This document shows, piece after piece, positions 1-11,177 of a stretch of 64,000 nt of DNA. Numbering within the stretch: position 1 is the first letter of the stretch; each line of letters starts with the position of its first letter. A program made the position numbers and the translations under genes. This DNA is from Lactarius indigo (Eukaryota; Basidiomycota; Agaricomycetes; Russulales; Russulaceae): the NCBI GenBank assembly GCA_025766275.1, contig JAFKAC010000170.1, forward strand, positions 28,899 to 92,898, written 5' to 3'. The notes beneath the pieces are model-generated. The model worked only from the letters and a program-made list of their open reading frames with translations, did not search any database and was not told where the DNA came from.

Positions 1-23
1 TCGAATGTCACATCCCTGGACAC

Positions 24-2264
24 TCAAACAGAGCGGGCTGAGCAGTCCCAGAGCTTATAGCCCTTAGATTCGGGCTCAAACCCAATAAGCGTGACCTCAA
101 TGGCCTTCACATCCAATTTGCGACGCTTATCAGCAGGTACGTGCATGTACCCCTTGCATCCAAAGATGCAAAGATGTGAGACATCAGGCACTTTGCCAGA
201 GTGCCAGAGCTCATAAGGAGTGCACCACTTGAGCCCACAGACTGGAGAGCAGTTGTAGATGTGCACAGCTGCGCACACCACATGCTCCCAGAAGCCTTTA
301 GACATGCCAGCTGTGTGGAGCATGGACATTGCCTTATCCATAATGGTGCGGTTAAACCACTCAGCTTTTCCATTGGACTGTGGTGAACCCGGCATCATGA
401 GGTGATGCTCTATCCCTTTCTGCTTAAGAATGTCCTGCGTGACACTCGACATGTACTTGCCACCATGGTCAGAGTGCAGAGTGTGCAACTTATGGCCAGA
501 CTGGGTTTCACCCCAGGCCAAATACATCTGCAGCGACTTAGCAAACTGATCCTTCGACTTAAGGAAGTGAACCACAGTGAACTTAGTGTGGTCGTCTATG
601 AAGGTGGCTGTGTATGTCGGGGCTTGCAGGGACTGGGTTTGCATAGGACCGGTGAGGTCACTGTGCACAATCTCAAATTGACGAGTTGTCCTTTTATTGG
701 AGGATGCAGAAAAGGGTTGGCGAGTGGATTTACCCATCTCGCACCCACGGCAGACTGTGTGGGCTGTGGTAGAGCTATCTATGTCCATGCCAGTAGTGGC
801 AGAGGGACCATGCGCCTTCAGTGCTGCAGAGGATATGTGTCCCATACGTTGATGCCAGATATCAAGTGTGGCAGCACTTGATTTTGTGTGGGCGTTGAGG
901 CCAATGCTGGCTGCGTCCAACCAGTAGAGGTTGTCCTCAAGGTAGCCTTTGGCCACACACTTTTGGTTGATAGATATTTTAAATGAGCCACTATCAAAGG
1001 CAATCTCAGCACCCTTTTGTGCTAGGGCACACGTCGACAAGAAGCGCGTCTTCACCTGTGGTAGGTGTAGCATATTACTGAGGGTGATAGAGATACCCTG
1101 GCTTGTTGTAAAGACGACAGACCCGACACCCACTTGGTCTATAGTGGACTTATCCCCTAGGCGTACAGTGCCTTTAGTCAGGGTATAGTCCTTGAAGTCA
1201 GACCGATGTGGTGTAATGTGGTGTGTGGCACCACTGTCCATCATCCAATGCACACGCGAGGCAGCATACAAGGCAACACTGATAGATTCAGAAGCCCAAT
1301 CTATGGCGGGCTCTACGACCTCCTTAATGGAGGCGGTGGTAGGTACTAAGACATGACTGTTGGTGGCCTTGTTGCTACTCTTCTCTTTCTCCTTTGCATC
1401 AGCCTCATCCTTCTTCTTCTTCCTGCAGTCAGGCTTGATATGGCCCTTTTTGTTGCAATAGTGGCAAGTTAGACCAGAGTGGTCCTTCTTGCCCTTCTTG
1501 CCCGTCGACTTGACGGGGGCCACCTTGTTGAGGGAAGAGCCAGAGGGCCCGGCATGGCGAGCTTCTTCTGACACTATGCGTGCAATTATTTCAGCATGTT
1601 TAAGTGCGGAGGGGGCCCCACTGGCAAGGATGGTAGAGGCCAACACCTCATAAGAGGGCGGCAGCACGTGGAGGAGAATGAGGCAGTACTGGACATCAGA
1701 GACACCCATCTGCGCATTGGAAAGGGCAACACTTAGCTCATTGAGCTTGGCCAGTTGGGCGGCCATGGGTGCAGAGTCGTCAAGTCAGGCTTGCATTAAC
1801 TGGATCCACAAGTTGAAGATAGTGGTGCTGCCTGAGGCACCAGCATATACGTCTCTCAGCTTGTCCCACTTTGCCTTGAAGGTGGCATAGACAGTATTGT
1901 CCACCACAAGGGAGTAGACATCTGGTTTTAAGTAAAGGCGGAGGTACACCTTGGAACGACGTTGGACTGAGTCCCACTCATTGGAGGTGATACCCGACAG
2001 GGGTGTGTCCAAAGTGAACACATCCTCAGCTTCATGCAGCGTGAGGATGGCCTCAATGGTCCCAGACCATTCATTCCATCCAGTGCCATCAAACTGAGAG
2101 AGGTGGATGCCTGATGGCATACCAAAGTTGGCACTGTGGGCCTGAGAGAGACGTGTGGAGGGTGTGGACCCAGAAGGAGGAGGGAGTGAGCCTCCTGCAG
2201 AGCCACTGGTGGGGCTGGGAGGAGCACCAGCACCAGCAGCAGGGGTAGATGAAGAACCAGACAT
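24..2264 (-). pseudogene. copia gag-integrase polyprotein, broken by stop codons
   Basis: Reading from 2264 downward, the frame encodes a copia Gag whose first 159 residues match copy B, then a stop near 1782 where copy B has an arginine codon. The frame reopens at about 1766 and runs for 580 residues to a second stop at 24-26. That stretch holds the CCHC zinc knuckle (CHYCNKKGHIKPDC), the protease motif DSGAT, the integrase zinc-binding and catalytic region, and the GKAEWFNRT motif with the catalytic glutamate. The second stop is TGA where copy B has CGA, a simple CpG transition. Several arginines of copy B are cysteine or histidine here. One change (HSDRGGEY to HSDHGGKY) falls in the integrase catalytic region. 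The gene is not functional as it stands. Confidence 0.9.
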
Positions 2265-3033
2265 TGGGATGATTTATCTATTGCCGAGGAGCAGTCAGCG
2301 ATAGTGCTTCATAGTTGCAAGACAAAGATAGAGGGGGATACCACTCCTGTCTGTGATTCTGTAAGGCCAGAATGCTAACACGTCCTGCCTCCTGATAGTA
2401 TGCCAGTGATACAAGGGCTAGGCCCAGGTTGGAAGAGTCCCTTTGCCATACCATGAGCTAGCTGCCAGCCAGGATGTGTCTAAGATGCAGCTCAAATGGT
2501 TTGCGTCAGGGGGAAGGTGAAGGGATTGCTTTCAGAGCCCAAGGCTGTCTACCTCAGCCTTCTCAGCCTGTTGGTTGCCTCATCGCCACAAGTGGCTTTA
2601 CTGAATCCTTTCCCATTGCCGCTACAAGGCAGGTATCTGGTTGCAGAACACCATAATGGTGAACACCCCCCAGAGCCTGAACCAGGTTTTACACTCCCAT
2701 GGTGAGGAGATCCTGCACCCAGTGTGGAGCACCAGAGACAGCTGGCACTAAGCTCCACAATACACAGCCCAGTGGGCCATGCACGCCTGGATATTTTGAA
2801 GTTAAGGGGCTACCAGACCCAGTCTCCTTGCGCATAGTGCAGGGGCTAGGAAAACAGTAGGGGTGAAAGTAGGACTACTGGGCAGTACATACACAGGAGG
2901 TTCCTCAGCAGAGACAAGTGGCACCCCACTGTCCTCTGCCTTGGGCAAGGCTGGTAAGGCCCCAGACAGACCTTAGCCTGGTGTGTCCTCCTAGGAAGAC
3001 AGTGACCAGCCAAGTGGAGTGGCTAGGGCACCA

Positions 3034-3045
3034 GGGCCCATAACC
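3034..3045 (-). other. primer binding site of copia copy A
   Basis: Directly next to the 5' LTR, the minus strand reads GGTTATGGGCCC. This is complementary to the anticodon arm (GGGCCCAUAACC) of eukaryotic initiator-methionine tRNA, as in Drosophila copia, where a half-tRNA primes minus-strand DNA synthesis. The same 12 bases occur next to the LTR of copy B. Confidence 0.75.
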
Positions 3046-3885
3046 TGATGAACAGCAAAGACATAACCAATACTCACAGTGACAAGGTAGACTGTGGTGA
3101 GATACTGGAGGCAGCTGGATAGCAGCAGAGGGGGATGTCAAGCAAGTGAAGCAGAAGTGTCTGGTACACAGCAGTGAGAGAACTGATATTGGTATTACAG
3201 TGGAGAAAATGTACCTGGTACACAGCAGTGAGAGAACTGATGTGGACCAGGAGCGTACAAGCACTACTACTTATACTATACAGGAGGGTGACACAACTAC
3301 AAGGTAGGTAACACAGCGTCACAGAGTACAAGGGACACATTGTTCTACAACAGGACAAAGGAGTGTGTGTAAAGAGAACAAGGCGTGCAAGAACAAGGAA
3401 AGTTCAGACAAAGATGATATCATAGTGACATCATATAGCAGGATCCAAATCGATAGACCCCTTCAACAAATACACAAGGTGCGGACTTGAAAGTTTACTA
3501 GCGGGGTTCATAATTAAGTCAGAGGAAAAATGTTTTTAAAATTAGTTATGTCGCAAGAATCGAGTTATAAAATAGTTGTCCCAACATATTGCTCGGCAGC
3601 GTTGCCATCCCTCCCAGTTCGAGCACGCACACACTTTGCTCAAGATATATATACAACATCTCAGTCCCACGTCATGTCTCACAGTATGCAGTTTCCTTGC
3701 AATGGTGTGGCACACCAGCCTGAAGCTGTGCTTGTTGAGCTGCAAGTCAAACTTCGTGAAACATGGGACACTGAGAGTTAGTATGTCCCTGCGTCGTGGT
3801 GATCACCAGGGTGATCTGGGTGCCCGTGACTGGTAATGTCGTGACGCAAGTGTAAATACACGCATGGTGACGCCACCTCTGGGTG

Positions 3886-4345
3886 GAGTACGGCGCAAGT
3901 GGGCGCGCAGGCTTCCGCGGGGCAAGAGATGTCGTATGTAGGTCCGTGGCAGTTGTGGCCGCGCCCGTGTTGAATAGCTAAGCCCGCACACGAGTGCTGC
4001 AGGGTCGGTAAAGGGAATGGTGAGCTACATGGAGCCCCGCTGGATTGGGTGGTTGCAGGTGATCGGAAACAGTCGTGCATGCTTCCGCACAATGCAAGAC
4101 TTCACAGACGTGGGTGCCTTGGTCGTAGACGCGTCGTGCGCAATTTCCTAAGGCCGCGCGCAAGTGTGGCGAGATCGGGAATATGAACAGTGGGCTATGG
4201 TCAATAGTGATCGGAAATGGTCATGCACGCTTCCGCGGGACGCGAAACTTCGCGGAGATAGCCTCCTCGGTCTTTGATGGGTCGCGCTAGAGTCGGTAAG
4301 GCCGCGCGTGGGTGCGGCACGCTGGGGAAACCGGGGAACGCGAGG
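3886..4345 (+). repeat. GC-rich degenerate tandem repeat, about three units
   Basis: Three related units of roughly 130-190 bp follow each other. Each has the pattern 'GCAxGCTTCCGC...GAxACTTC', then a 'GACGCGTCGTGC'-like stretch, then 'AAGGCCGCGCG', then 'GTGxGGCxxG'. The same unit occurs twice at 17722-18015 in the left arm and, in reverse, in the right arm. No protein frame is shared by all copies, so it is a DNA repeat of unknown role. Confidence 0.7.
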
Positions 4346-4914
4346 GGGAACGTTAAAAAGTCGAAATGTGCAAAGAGCCCTAAGGGTGCTAAGGACAGTC
4401 AGGACGAAAATGGAAAACGTTCGAAACGTCCTAAGGACGCTAAGTGCTGAGCATGCTATCGTAAGCAAAGGCTTGGGTGCATGTATCTTAGGGGTCCCGC
4501 GGTGGTGACCCCCCGGTGACGTGACCGCCTGTCACCAGCGCCATCACCAGGCCCAGCGACCGACCGGACGTACACTCTATATAACAGGGGTTTCCGAACC
4601 TGGTATGGCCCAAGGGTTCGGGCGGGTACGGAATTTGTGACCCTCACGAAACCCTTACCCAATGTCACGGGTCACGGGTTTCGTTGGGCACGCAGGTCAC
4701 CGGACTGGGCGCTGCTGCAACGTGTCAACAACCACCACAGCAACATTCATGTCCAATGCAGTCCTCGTCAACTGCATTCATTTGGTCCAGGAAACCCTCA
4801 AGAAGCTACTAGGCTAAGTGGTCTTGCCATGTCATTTTAGCTGACTTTTAGCTAACTACAATATTGTGTTTTTTTTGTTTTTTTTACTGTCTAGGTTTAA
4901 ACACGCTCTCTGGG

Positions 4915-5195
4915 TGCCACGACATCACAACACCAACATGGTGCCACGACTCGACATCACCACGACACCATGACACAGACGCAGCGCCGACACCACGACA
5001 TCAATATGGTGCCAACCGACGCGGTGCCGCAACACCACGACTCTGACACAGCGCCCTGGCACCATGACACCGACATGGCACCACAACGTCACAATACCAA
5101 TGCGGCGCTGTGACGCCACAGCAGCAACGTGGTGCCACGACCCCGTAACACCAATACGGCGCTGCGACACCCACGACACCGACGCGGCTTGCAAG
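4915..5195. repeat. minisatellite-like array rich in CACGACACC
   Basis: About 280 bp consist of imperfect copies of short blocks such as CACGACACC, GACACAGCGCC, CAACATGGTGCCACGAC and CAATACGGCGC. Unit length drifts between about 20 and 40 bp. The apparent open frames here are by-products of the repeat. It lies inside the TA-flanked transposon. Confidence 0.7.
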
Positions 5196-5734
5196 CCTCA
5201 CCCACAACGCTATGGCCTTCTTAGATTACAACTATTAGTGTAGTACAGTTACTAAATATACACTAGTCCTGTCGGACACATGAAAAGGTAATTTTCACCA
5301 TGCGGCCTGAGGTATCTTAGTCATATCACCCCGTTGCATGGCAAGCACGACTTAGCATTGAAAGTGATAAGTATAATTTTATTCATTTATTTGTATTTAT
5401 AACATTTATTTTCTGTGGGAAAAAAGGCCGGCATGAGTCGTTTAAACCCCGGTACCACTGTACTCGAAATGGAAGGGGCCTATCGATTTGGATCCTGCTG
5501 TAATAAAGATAAGAACTAAAGGAGAACAAAGTACAAAGTACAATGAAGCGTCTGGAGTGTTCTGCATGATGTCATAGTACATGATGTCATACATGATGCA
5601 ATGATCAGTGCTAGATTGTACAGATCAAATGTAAGTAATCTACAAGTCCAATTAATCTAATCTAAAGCAGTCCATGCTGCAAGTCCGGTCCGTATGAGCT
5701 GCTAAGTGTGCAAGGGTCACTTATCAACAGTTAC

Positions 5735-6457
5735 TGTTGAATATACCAGTATCTTATCTTAAGTGGGTCGATATCTCTACTATACGTTCTGTTTCTGATT
5801 ACTTTATGACTGAACAAGCATCGTGCAAATCCACGCAATGTCTACATATTTCTGTGATTATTGTCTTGGTTTGTTTCCCCAGTCATACCAGCAACTGTTT
5901 ATATCATTGTTCCTGTTGCTCCTTGGAATTGGAGGAGCATTTATTACCATACCATCCTCCAGTACTTAAGCTCTTAGTTTTGTAGCTTAGCACCTCAGTT
6001 ACTGCATTCCAGCGTGTGCAGGAACTGAGAAGCGACTGTTCTTTGTACAGATGTCACTCGCACATGTTTACTGATTGAACTCATTTATATTCCTTTATTC
6101 ACCTATCTACGTGTCCATACCTTGTAAAAGGTTATGGGCCCTGCCCCTGCTGCTATGTCTGACCCTCTTCCCACCTCTGTTCCCCATCTTGATCCTACCG
6201 GCTCTAATTGGGCCATCTTCTCTATGCGCTTTGAGAAGGCTATGGAGGCCAATCAGAAGTGGGGCCACTTCACTGGCTCCACCATATGCCCTGTTCCTTC
6301 AGATGTCAATAAGCCTATCAATGAGGAGAAGAAAGAACTTGCCACATGGGATCAAGATGAGACCCTCGCTCATTACCTCCTTTCCCAATGCCTTCCCTGT
6401 TACAGTTCTGAGGGACCGTCTGGGTTCTCTACGGAGCTGAGCTCAACATTCGGGTAG
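5735..6457 (+). mobile_element. second copia family: LTR, primer site and gag start (fragment)
   Basis: The segment starts TGTTGAATATAC, similar to a copia LTR start, and runs about 395 bp. At 6130-6141 it reaches GGTTATGGGCCC, the same half-tRNA primer site used by the first copia family. A Gag N-terminus follows (6155-6457). The protein stops at 6455-6457 and the similarity fades there. The rest of the element is missing. It sits immediately beside the presumed target duplication of copia copy A. Confidence 0.65.
6155..6457 (+). pseudogene. copia Gag N-terminal fragment
   Basis: About 100 residues encode a Gag typical of copia elements: an N-terminal stretch with LDPTGSNWAIFSMRFEKAM, then WGHFTG and WDQDETLAHYLLSQCLP. 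The frame also opens at 6134 inside the primer site, but the ATG at 6155 (MSDPLP) is the likelier start. The usual continuation to the zinc knuckle is missing, so this is a remnant. Confidence 0.7.
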
Positions 6458-6503
6458 AGTCAGAACTTGCTGTTCTTTAGCAAGTCTAGTTTGGGGGTAC
6501 TTG

Positions 6504-6802
6504 TGTCACTCAAGGAGTTCACAAGTGAGTGGAAAGGAGACAAGGTACTTGGTATTCAAGAACTAAGAGTACACAAGGAATTGTGCTACTCTTTGTGCTA
6601 CTTCTTATAGTCGTACATACTGTTGTTTTTCGGGACTGTTTTCTACGAGCCATGTCACACAGGCTGACGTGTCAACTACTACGTGGCAATGGCACCATAA
6701 AGCGTGCTCATTGCAAGATGGAAACTTCTGTAAAACTTTTGAGGGTCAATTCTTCAACGCTCACCGTGTGACATGACGTCACGATGTCATGTGACCGTGA
6801 CA
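6504..6802 (-). repeat. putative 3' LTR of a gypsy-like relic
   Basis: A 299-bp segment has exact TGTCAC...GTGACA ends. To its right, 6803-6828 (on the minus strand a purine tract ending AGAAGGGGGGCTA) closely resembles the polypurine tract of the full gypsy at 32678-32700 in both sequence and position. A TATA-like motif (ACTATAAGAAG, minus strand) lies inside. The two flanks show no 5-bp duplication, which agrees with an end fragment instead of a solo LTR. Confidence 0.5.
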
Positions 6803-7230
6803 TAGCCCCCCTTCTAAGTCAAGTCGTCTCGACTTGCATCACTAGCTGCATGAGTAAAATCGTAGTTGTGTTGGAATATGTAGTGTGCAGGTCATCTGTA
6901 TGGGTCACCACATCGTTGGGCGCGAAGCTGTGCAGTGGCCTGCGTGGCGCGTTCGCGATCGACAGCTTGTCCAAGGACCGCGAGCCATGCACAGTACGTG
7001 TTGGCATGAGTGGCGCTTGGAGAGACGTGGCATACCCGTCATTCGACACACTTCACGTGCGGTATGCGGCACTCGAAGGTGAGGTGCTCCATGGCATTGC
7101 ACCATGTACATGGCAGCAGTCCTGTACGACTGTGGACAGATGTGTGCTGATCCACGGTTGAGTTGTGCGTAGTAATCATGGTCTGAGGTGGCGATTCGTG
7201 TATTTCACCCACCTTGTGCAACTCAGGCGA
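6803..7230 (-). pseudogene. gypsy pol C-terminal remnant with zinc knuckle
   Basis: At 7069-7110 the minus strand encodes CTWCNAMEHLTFEC, a CX2CX4HX4C knuckle, followed by RIPHVKCVE and a stop. It resembles the first two knuckles of the intact gypsy extension (CYRCQSEDHLSFAC, then a second C-rich motif) and lies at about the same distance from its LTR (roughly 270-310 bp here, about 310-360 bp in the intact element). Frames are broken on both sides. I read it as the 3' end of a related, decayed gypsy element. The resemblance is short, so the call is tentative. Confidence 0.45.
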
Positions 7231-8035
7231 GACCGATCATGGCAGTTCATTGTGCAGCTGTGGATAGGTAAGATGGCAAGGGTTAGCTACGACTGCTTCA
7301 GTGAATGTGCGTGGCAGGGTCTAGGGGGAATGGGGAGGATTTGTTCAGCCATGAGTACGGCGCAGTGATGTTGGAGACGTGGGTCAGAAGTGCTGTTGTG
7401 TGTGAATACATAAGCGAGGGCAGTTGGCATCGGCTTAGGGAGATACAAAGTGAGTCGAGTTATGGTGCAGGCTTTGAGAATTCAATTGTTGATGTTGGCT
7501 GCATTAGTGGCCCAATCTACCATGCTGTGCTCGGCTTCTCATAGGTGTAGTGAGAGTAACTGTTGTTGCTATACAGATTCTCTGAGCCGATGAACGTTGG
7601 TGCTCAGCCCTGGCACTGTGGGCATTTTAAGATGTTAAGGTGGCTTTCATGCTAATTTAATAGAAAACATATTCCAAAAGTGTTTCAAAAATAAGTGCAC
7701 AAAACATCATGATTACATTCATAATATAGTCAGCAATGAGTTTAGGATGAAAGTACTTGATACACACTAATTACATTCACAATGAATCCAATCATATGAT
7801 TCCCATGTGCCCATCAAAGTAATTGACAATGAGTATGGATAATCTATCTTAAAGATATTGTGAAAAATATTTTCAATATTATTCAAATATATTCAAGTGC
7901 TTCACTGAGAAAATATCCGACACGAGACCCAATGTCGTGACATCGTGACTCAATAACATCGAGACTCTCGATATCGAGTCACATGTCCTGTTCAGAAGTC
8001 GGAGAGTAGTCGGAGTCTGTCGCCGCGGTCCGGAG
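7231..8035. other. no gene recognised; partly AT-rich spacer
   Basis: Short open frames here show no recognisable domain. From about 7640 to 7900 the sequence is AT-rich, with loosely repeated blocks (for example ATTACATTCA at two places and CAATGAGT at two places). It may be the interior of the decayed gypsy relative or simple intergenic DNA. Confidence 0.4.
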
Positions 8036-8039
8036 GTCG

Positions 8040-9290
8040 CAGACAATCCGACGAGAGTCGTTTGGCAGTCAGACGACGAACCTGGAGCGGACATGGACAC
8101 CCGACGCATGCTAGGAGGTCAACGTTCAGTGTCCAATCGGCTCTTCTGGATGACGCTCGACCGTTGGCACTGACCTCGGGTGATATGTCGGGCTCAACGT
8201 TGCGCTCCGGTGTCGAGTCTGTCGACCCCTTAACTGTACATCTATTTTCGCGCAAGCCTCCCACCGATCTCCAAGACTCCGTCGACGCTCCTCGACTCGG
8301 AGCGATCTCAATTCACCGACCCGGGTTCACCAGACATCGATGAGGACACGTGTCAAAGTTGGGGACATTAAGTTCACGGCAGGTGGTGCCAGCTTGTCGT
8401 CCTCGCTAACCAGCTGGCAGGACATTGGCAGTGTTGTCACTGCCTTCAAACTAGTGGCAGCCACCATCAAGACGTGCCAGGAAGCGTGGTCGATGTGCGC
8501 GGATGCAGGCTCTCCGAGGACGACGTCTACTTTGAAAATGTCTTGAGAATCGCTGGGTCGGCGCTGGTATGTGTTCACACCTTCTCCAGGTTTTAAACAC
8601 GAAATTTTCTAGAGAACCATTCGTCCTCGTGTCCCAACAATTCCTACACCCCTTACTATCGCGACTGTCGCCGTCTCCCAAACGGTCTGCCCCTATCACA
8701 GACGTTGTCACTGCAAGCAACATATCCGAGGTACACGGGAACCGACTCTACCAGCTTTAGTGGCATTAGACGAGGTGAGTCGGCCTTTGATCGTGAACTC
8801 CAGTTCACCCATAACCTCTAGGATGCTCGCGCAGATGCTGCGTCGCTCAGGACTCTTCAAGCCTTGGAGCTCCAGGACTGGATCATTAGCAACAACGGGC
8901 TCGCCTTACCAGAGTCGAAGCGCAAGGACGGTACGTCGCAAATTCTGGACCCGGAACAATGTTAACGAATACTCATTGCACAGATCTCATTTTCAAGTCC
9001 CCCGAGTTCGCGCAAGTCTCCCAATCATCCATCGACGAAGAGGAGGGCTCTCATTGGACCTGGCTACTGTACAGTTAAGTCACATCCAGCCACTCGCATC
9101 ACAGACGTGAATCTGCGCCTGCGCCGTTCTCTGGTTCTACAATGTACTGGCAACCCTCTGGCGACAACTTGACTACGGAAGCCATCGAAATCGTCAAAAG
9201 GGCTTGCGACAAGCGATCGAGATATTGACCCCGACACTACGCTTGCCAACATCGACCCCAAAACCCCCGTGGAAAGCAGCAACGCTAAAT
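8040..9290 (+). pseudogene. degenerate copy of the arm gene family (third copy)
   Basis: The segment 8336-8530 encodes a peptide parallel to the gene at 59031-59300: SSLTSWQDIGSVVTAFKLVAAT here against SSFTRWQEVGSVATTLKLMAAT there, followed by TIK(T/I)CQEA in both. The DNA before it (ccagacatcgatgaggacac) matches the other copies as well. At 8740-8790 another shared block ends in TTAGACGAGGTG. From 8850 on a frame with LQALELQDWI and LALPESK is visible. Stops and frame changes break it up. The product has no known function. Confidence 0.6.
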
Positions 9291-9299
9291 AAAAAAAGG

Positions 9300-10250
9300 A
9301 AGTTCATGTAATTACATTGTGACGTATCATAAAACGACTCCGTTAATCGATTACTGTATATCCATTGTCCCCTCGACTTGCCTTTTTCGTTTTCGCTGCA
9401 TGGACTGCTGCAGCTTACCTCGGCCGCCCTGCTACTTGTCTCCCGCCACCTTGTCTCCGTCCTATTACATCGTCGTTCTCTATCTTACCTTTGTCTGCTT
9501 GTTGTCTCTTGCCTCCTTGTCTCCGTCTCTTTACGTCATTGTTCTCTGTCCTCATTGCCGATCCCATCAACACACTCTGGCACACGCACAAGGCTACTTG
9601 ATAGCCTTACCTGGGCCCACACCCTTTCACCGCACCACCTATCCCCACTCCGACCGCCTCTCCGTCCTGCCAAGGATCGCCATTTGTATTATCTGACTTG
9701 GACGCGCATCGCATCATACTCATTACCGCCTACGGAGGTTAGCGCCGTGCGGCATAGTGCCCTAGTTCTTCGCTCGTGACTCATACGTCCCTACCTTGTC
9801 ACCTCCATCGATGTAGACGTCTAACTTACCATCCTTCGTGTCTGCGCCAGTCATCCTATCTTCACTTCCTATGGGTTTGTCCGATGCCCCTTCTATTTGT
9901 CCCGTTCAATCCCTCTCGTCACTCCCATTTTCTCCAACTCGACGTCGTAGATAGAGCGCCCGTCAGTTGATCGCATGTACCCTACGGGCTGTCTTGCCGC
10001 TCCAAAATACAGTGTCATTCCATCCAGTTCCATTGTGTGCGTAGTAACAGACCCACACCCAAATGGTAGCAAAGTAGATCGAATCGCCATGGCCCTTCTT
10101 ATCGTCTCCACCGGGCAGCTCGCGATCGATCTAGTCAAGTACCATTCTGACTGGCGGTGCACGTAAATATAGCAGTGACAATACAATATTATTAACAATT
10201 GCGGATATATCCCAATCCTGTTATCTCTAGCCCGGGCTTCTCGAGAACTG
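9300..10250. other. no gene recognised; pyrimidine-rich tract
   Basis: 9360-9760 is strongly C+T-rich on the plus strand, giving low-complexity open frames in all three frames. A 155-residue minus-strand frame (9893-10360) has no recognisable domain. No feature can be supported beyond the base bias. Confidence 0.35.
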
Positions 10251-10561
10251 GGGCTGCGTACGTGGAAACGCGAGCCCCCAAGTCGGTTTTGAGCCTGAAA
10301 CGACGCCAGTGCTCGTTCTCCCCGCGCGGGTCGACGCCAGCGCTTGTTTTCCCAGTACACGTCGACGCCGGCACTCGATTGCCGCCTCGCATCATCATCG
10401 AATTACCCCACCATCCCTACTCCTAAACCGATTCCAAATGTGAGTCATCCCTCATATTCTCGCAAACAAACGACTTACGCTATTCAAACTTGCTCGCAAG
10501 CTCTTGCGCTCACTCCTCAAGGCGGTGTGGAGGGGGTTGAAAAGGGCCATTGGGCCGCTTG
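10251..10561. repeat. inverted duplication, left arm, outer part
   Basis: These 311 bp match the reverse complement of 63692-64000. The match reaches the window end at 64000, so the outer border of the duplication lies outside the window. This part is separated from the remainder of the arm by copia copy B. The five bases GCTTG at 10557-10561 are the left copy of that element's target duplication. Confidence 0.9.
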
Positions 10562-11177
10562 TGATGAACAGCACACATAGATAGCTTACTCACAGAGGGA
10601 CAAAGTGTTCTGTGGTGAGACAAGCTGGGTGGCTGGAAAGCAGCAACAGGAGATCTAGCAAGGTAAAGCAGAAGTGTCTGGCACACAGCAGTGAGAGAAC
10701 TGATAATGGTATTACAGAGGAGAAGACATACCTGGCACACAGCAGTGAGAGAACTGATGTGGACCAGGGCGTACAAGCAGTCTACTTATACTGTACAGAG
10801 GTGTGACACTAGTACAAGGAAAGTAACTATAGGTCACAGAATACAAGGAGCGCATTGTTCTACAACAGGACAAAGGAGTGTGCATATGGAGAACAAGGCG
10901 TATAGAACAAGAAGGGTCCAGACTAAGATGATATCATAATGACATCACAATAAAGATATATCTAAAGGAAGAACAAAGACGTAGTACAATGACAAGTCCA
11001 GAGGAGTCCGCATGATGTCATAGTACATGATGTCATAGGTGACGCAATGATAAGTAATAGATTGTACAGATCAAAAAAGTATCTAATCTACAAGTCCTTT
11101 ATATCTAATCTAAAGCAGTCCATGCTGCAAGTCCGGTCCGTACGAGCCGCTAAGTGCGCAAGGGTCACTTATCAACA
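10562..11177 (-). repeat. 3' LTR of copia copy B
   Basis: A 616-bp LTR with TG...CA ends. The minus strand has a TATA-like box (TATAAGTA, plus positions 10783-10790). Downstream of it is a 27-bp direct repeat (10678-10704 and 10732-10758), offset by 54 bp, which also occurs in the other LTRs of this family. Confidence 0.95.

Larger units (their letters stand above)
3436..5500. mobile_element. DNA transposon with TA target duplication (pogo/Tc1-like, non-autonomous)
   Basis: The insert in the LTR is bounded by near-perfect terminal inverted repeats of about 27 bp. The left end reads tAGCAGGATCCAAATCGATAG and the right end is its complement with one or two changes. It is flanked by TA on both sides (3434-3435 and 5501-5502). 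Removing the insert and one TA restores the LTR sequence of the sister copy apart from one base. A TA duplication and CAG...CTG-type ends suit the Tc1/mariner/pogo group. No transposase frame is visible, so it is probably non-autonomous. Near the right end (5441-5462) is a motif resembling a pogo terminus (GGTACC...TTTAAAC family), which may mark a nested element. It carries the GC-rich repeats at 3886-4340 and the minisatellite at 4915-5190. Confidence 0.8.
1..5729 (-). mobile_element. Ty1/copia retrotransposon copy A, decayed, truncated by window edge
   Basis: This is a minus-strand copia element of the same family as the intact copy at 10562-16906. It contains the gag and integrase half of the polyprotein (24-2264), an untranslated leader (2265-3045) and a 5' LTR (3046-5729) split by a DNA transposon. 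The reverse transcriptase half and the 3' LTR lie beyond the left window edge, so its target duplication cannot be checked; the candidate right-hand copy is the 5 bases GTTAC at 5730-5734. It differs from copy B largely by CpG to TpG/CpA changes, which fits an old, methylated and silenced copy. Confidence 0.93.
3046..5729 (-). repeat. 5' LTR of copia copy A, split by a DNA transposon
   Basis: The segments 3046-3435 and 5501-5729 together align along the 616-bp LTR of copy B, with typical TG...CA ends (on the plus strand it begins TGATGAACAG and ends TTATCAACA). The two parts are separated by the 2065-bp element at 3436-5500. The sequence is visibly more diverged than the other three LTRs of this family in the window. 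Confidence 0.9.

Noticed and set aside
402..881. 159-codon plus-strand frame (repeated at 13657-14136)
   Set aside because: It is the antisense shadow of the copia integrase region and is conserved only because the sense strand is.
6529..6771. Open frame with a hydrophobic stretch as a membrane protein
   Set aside because: It lies within the LTR-like segment 6504-6802 and has no independent support.
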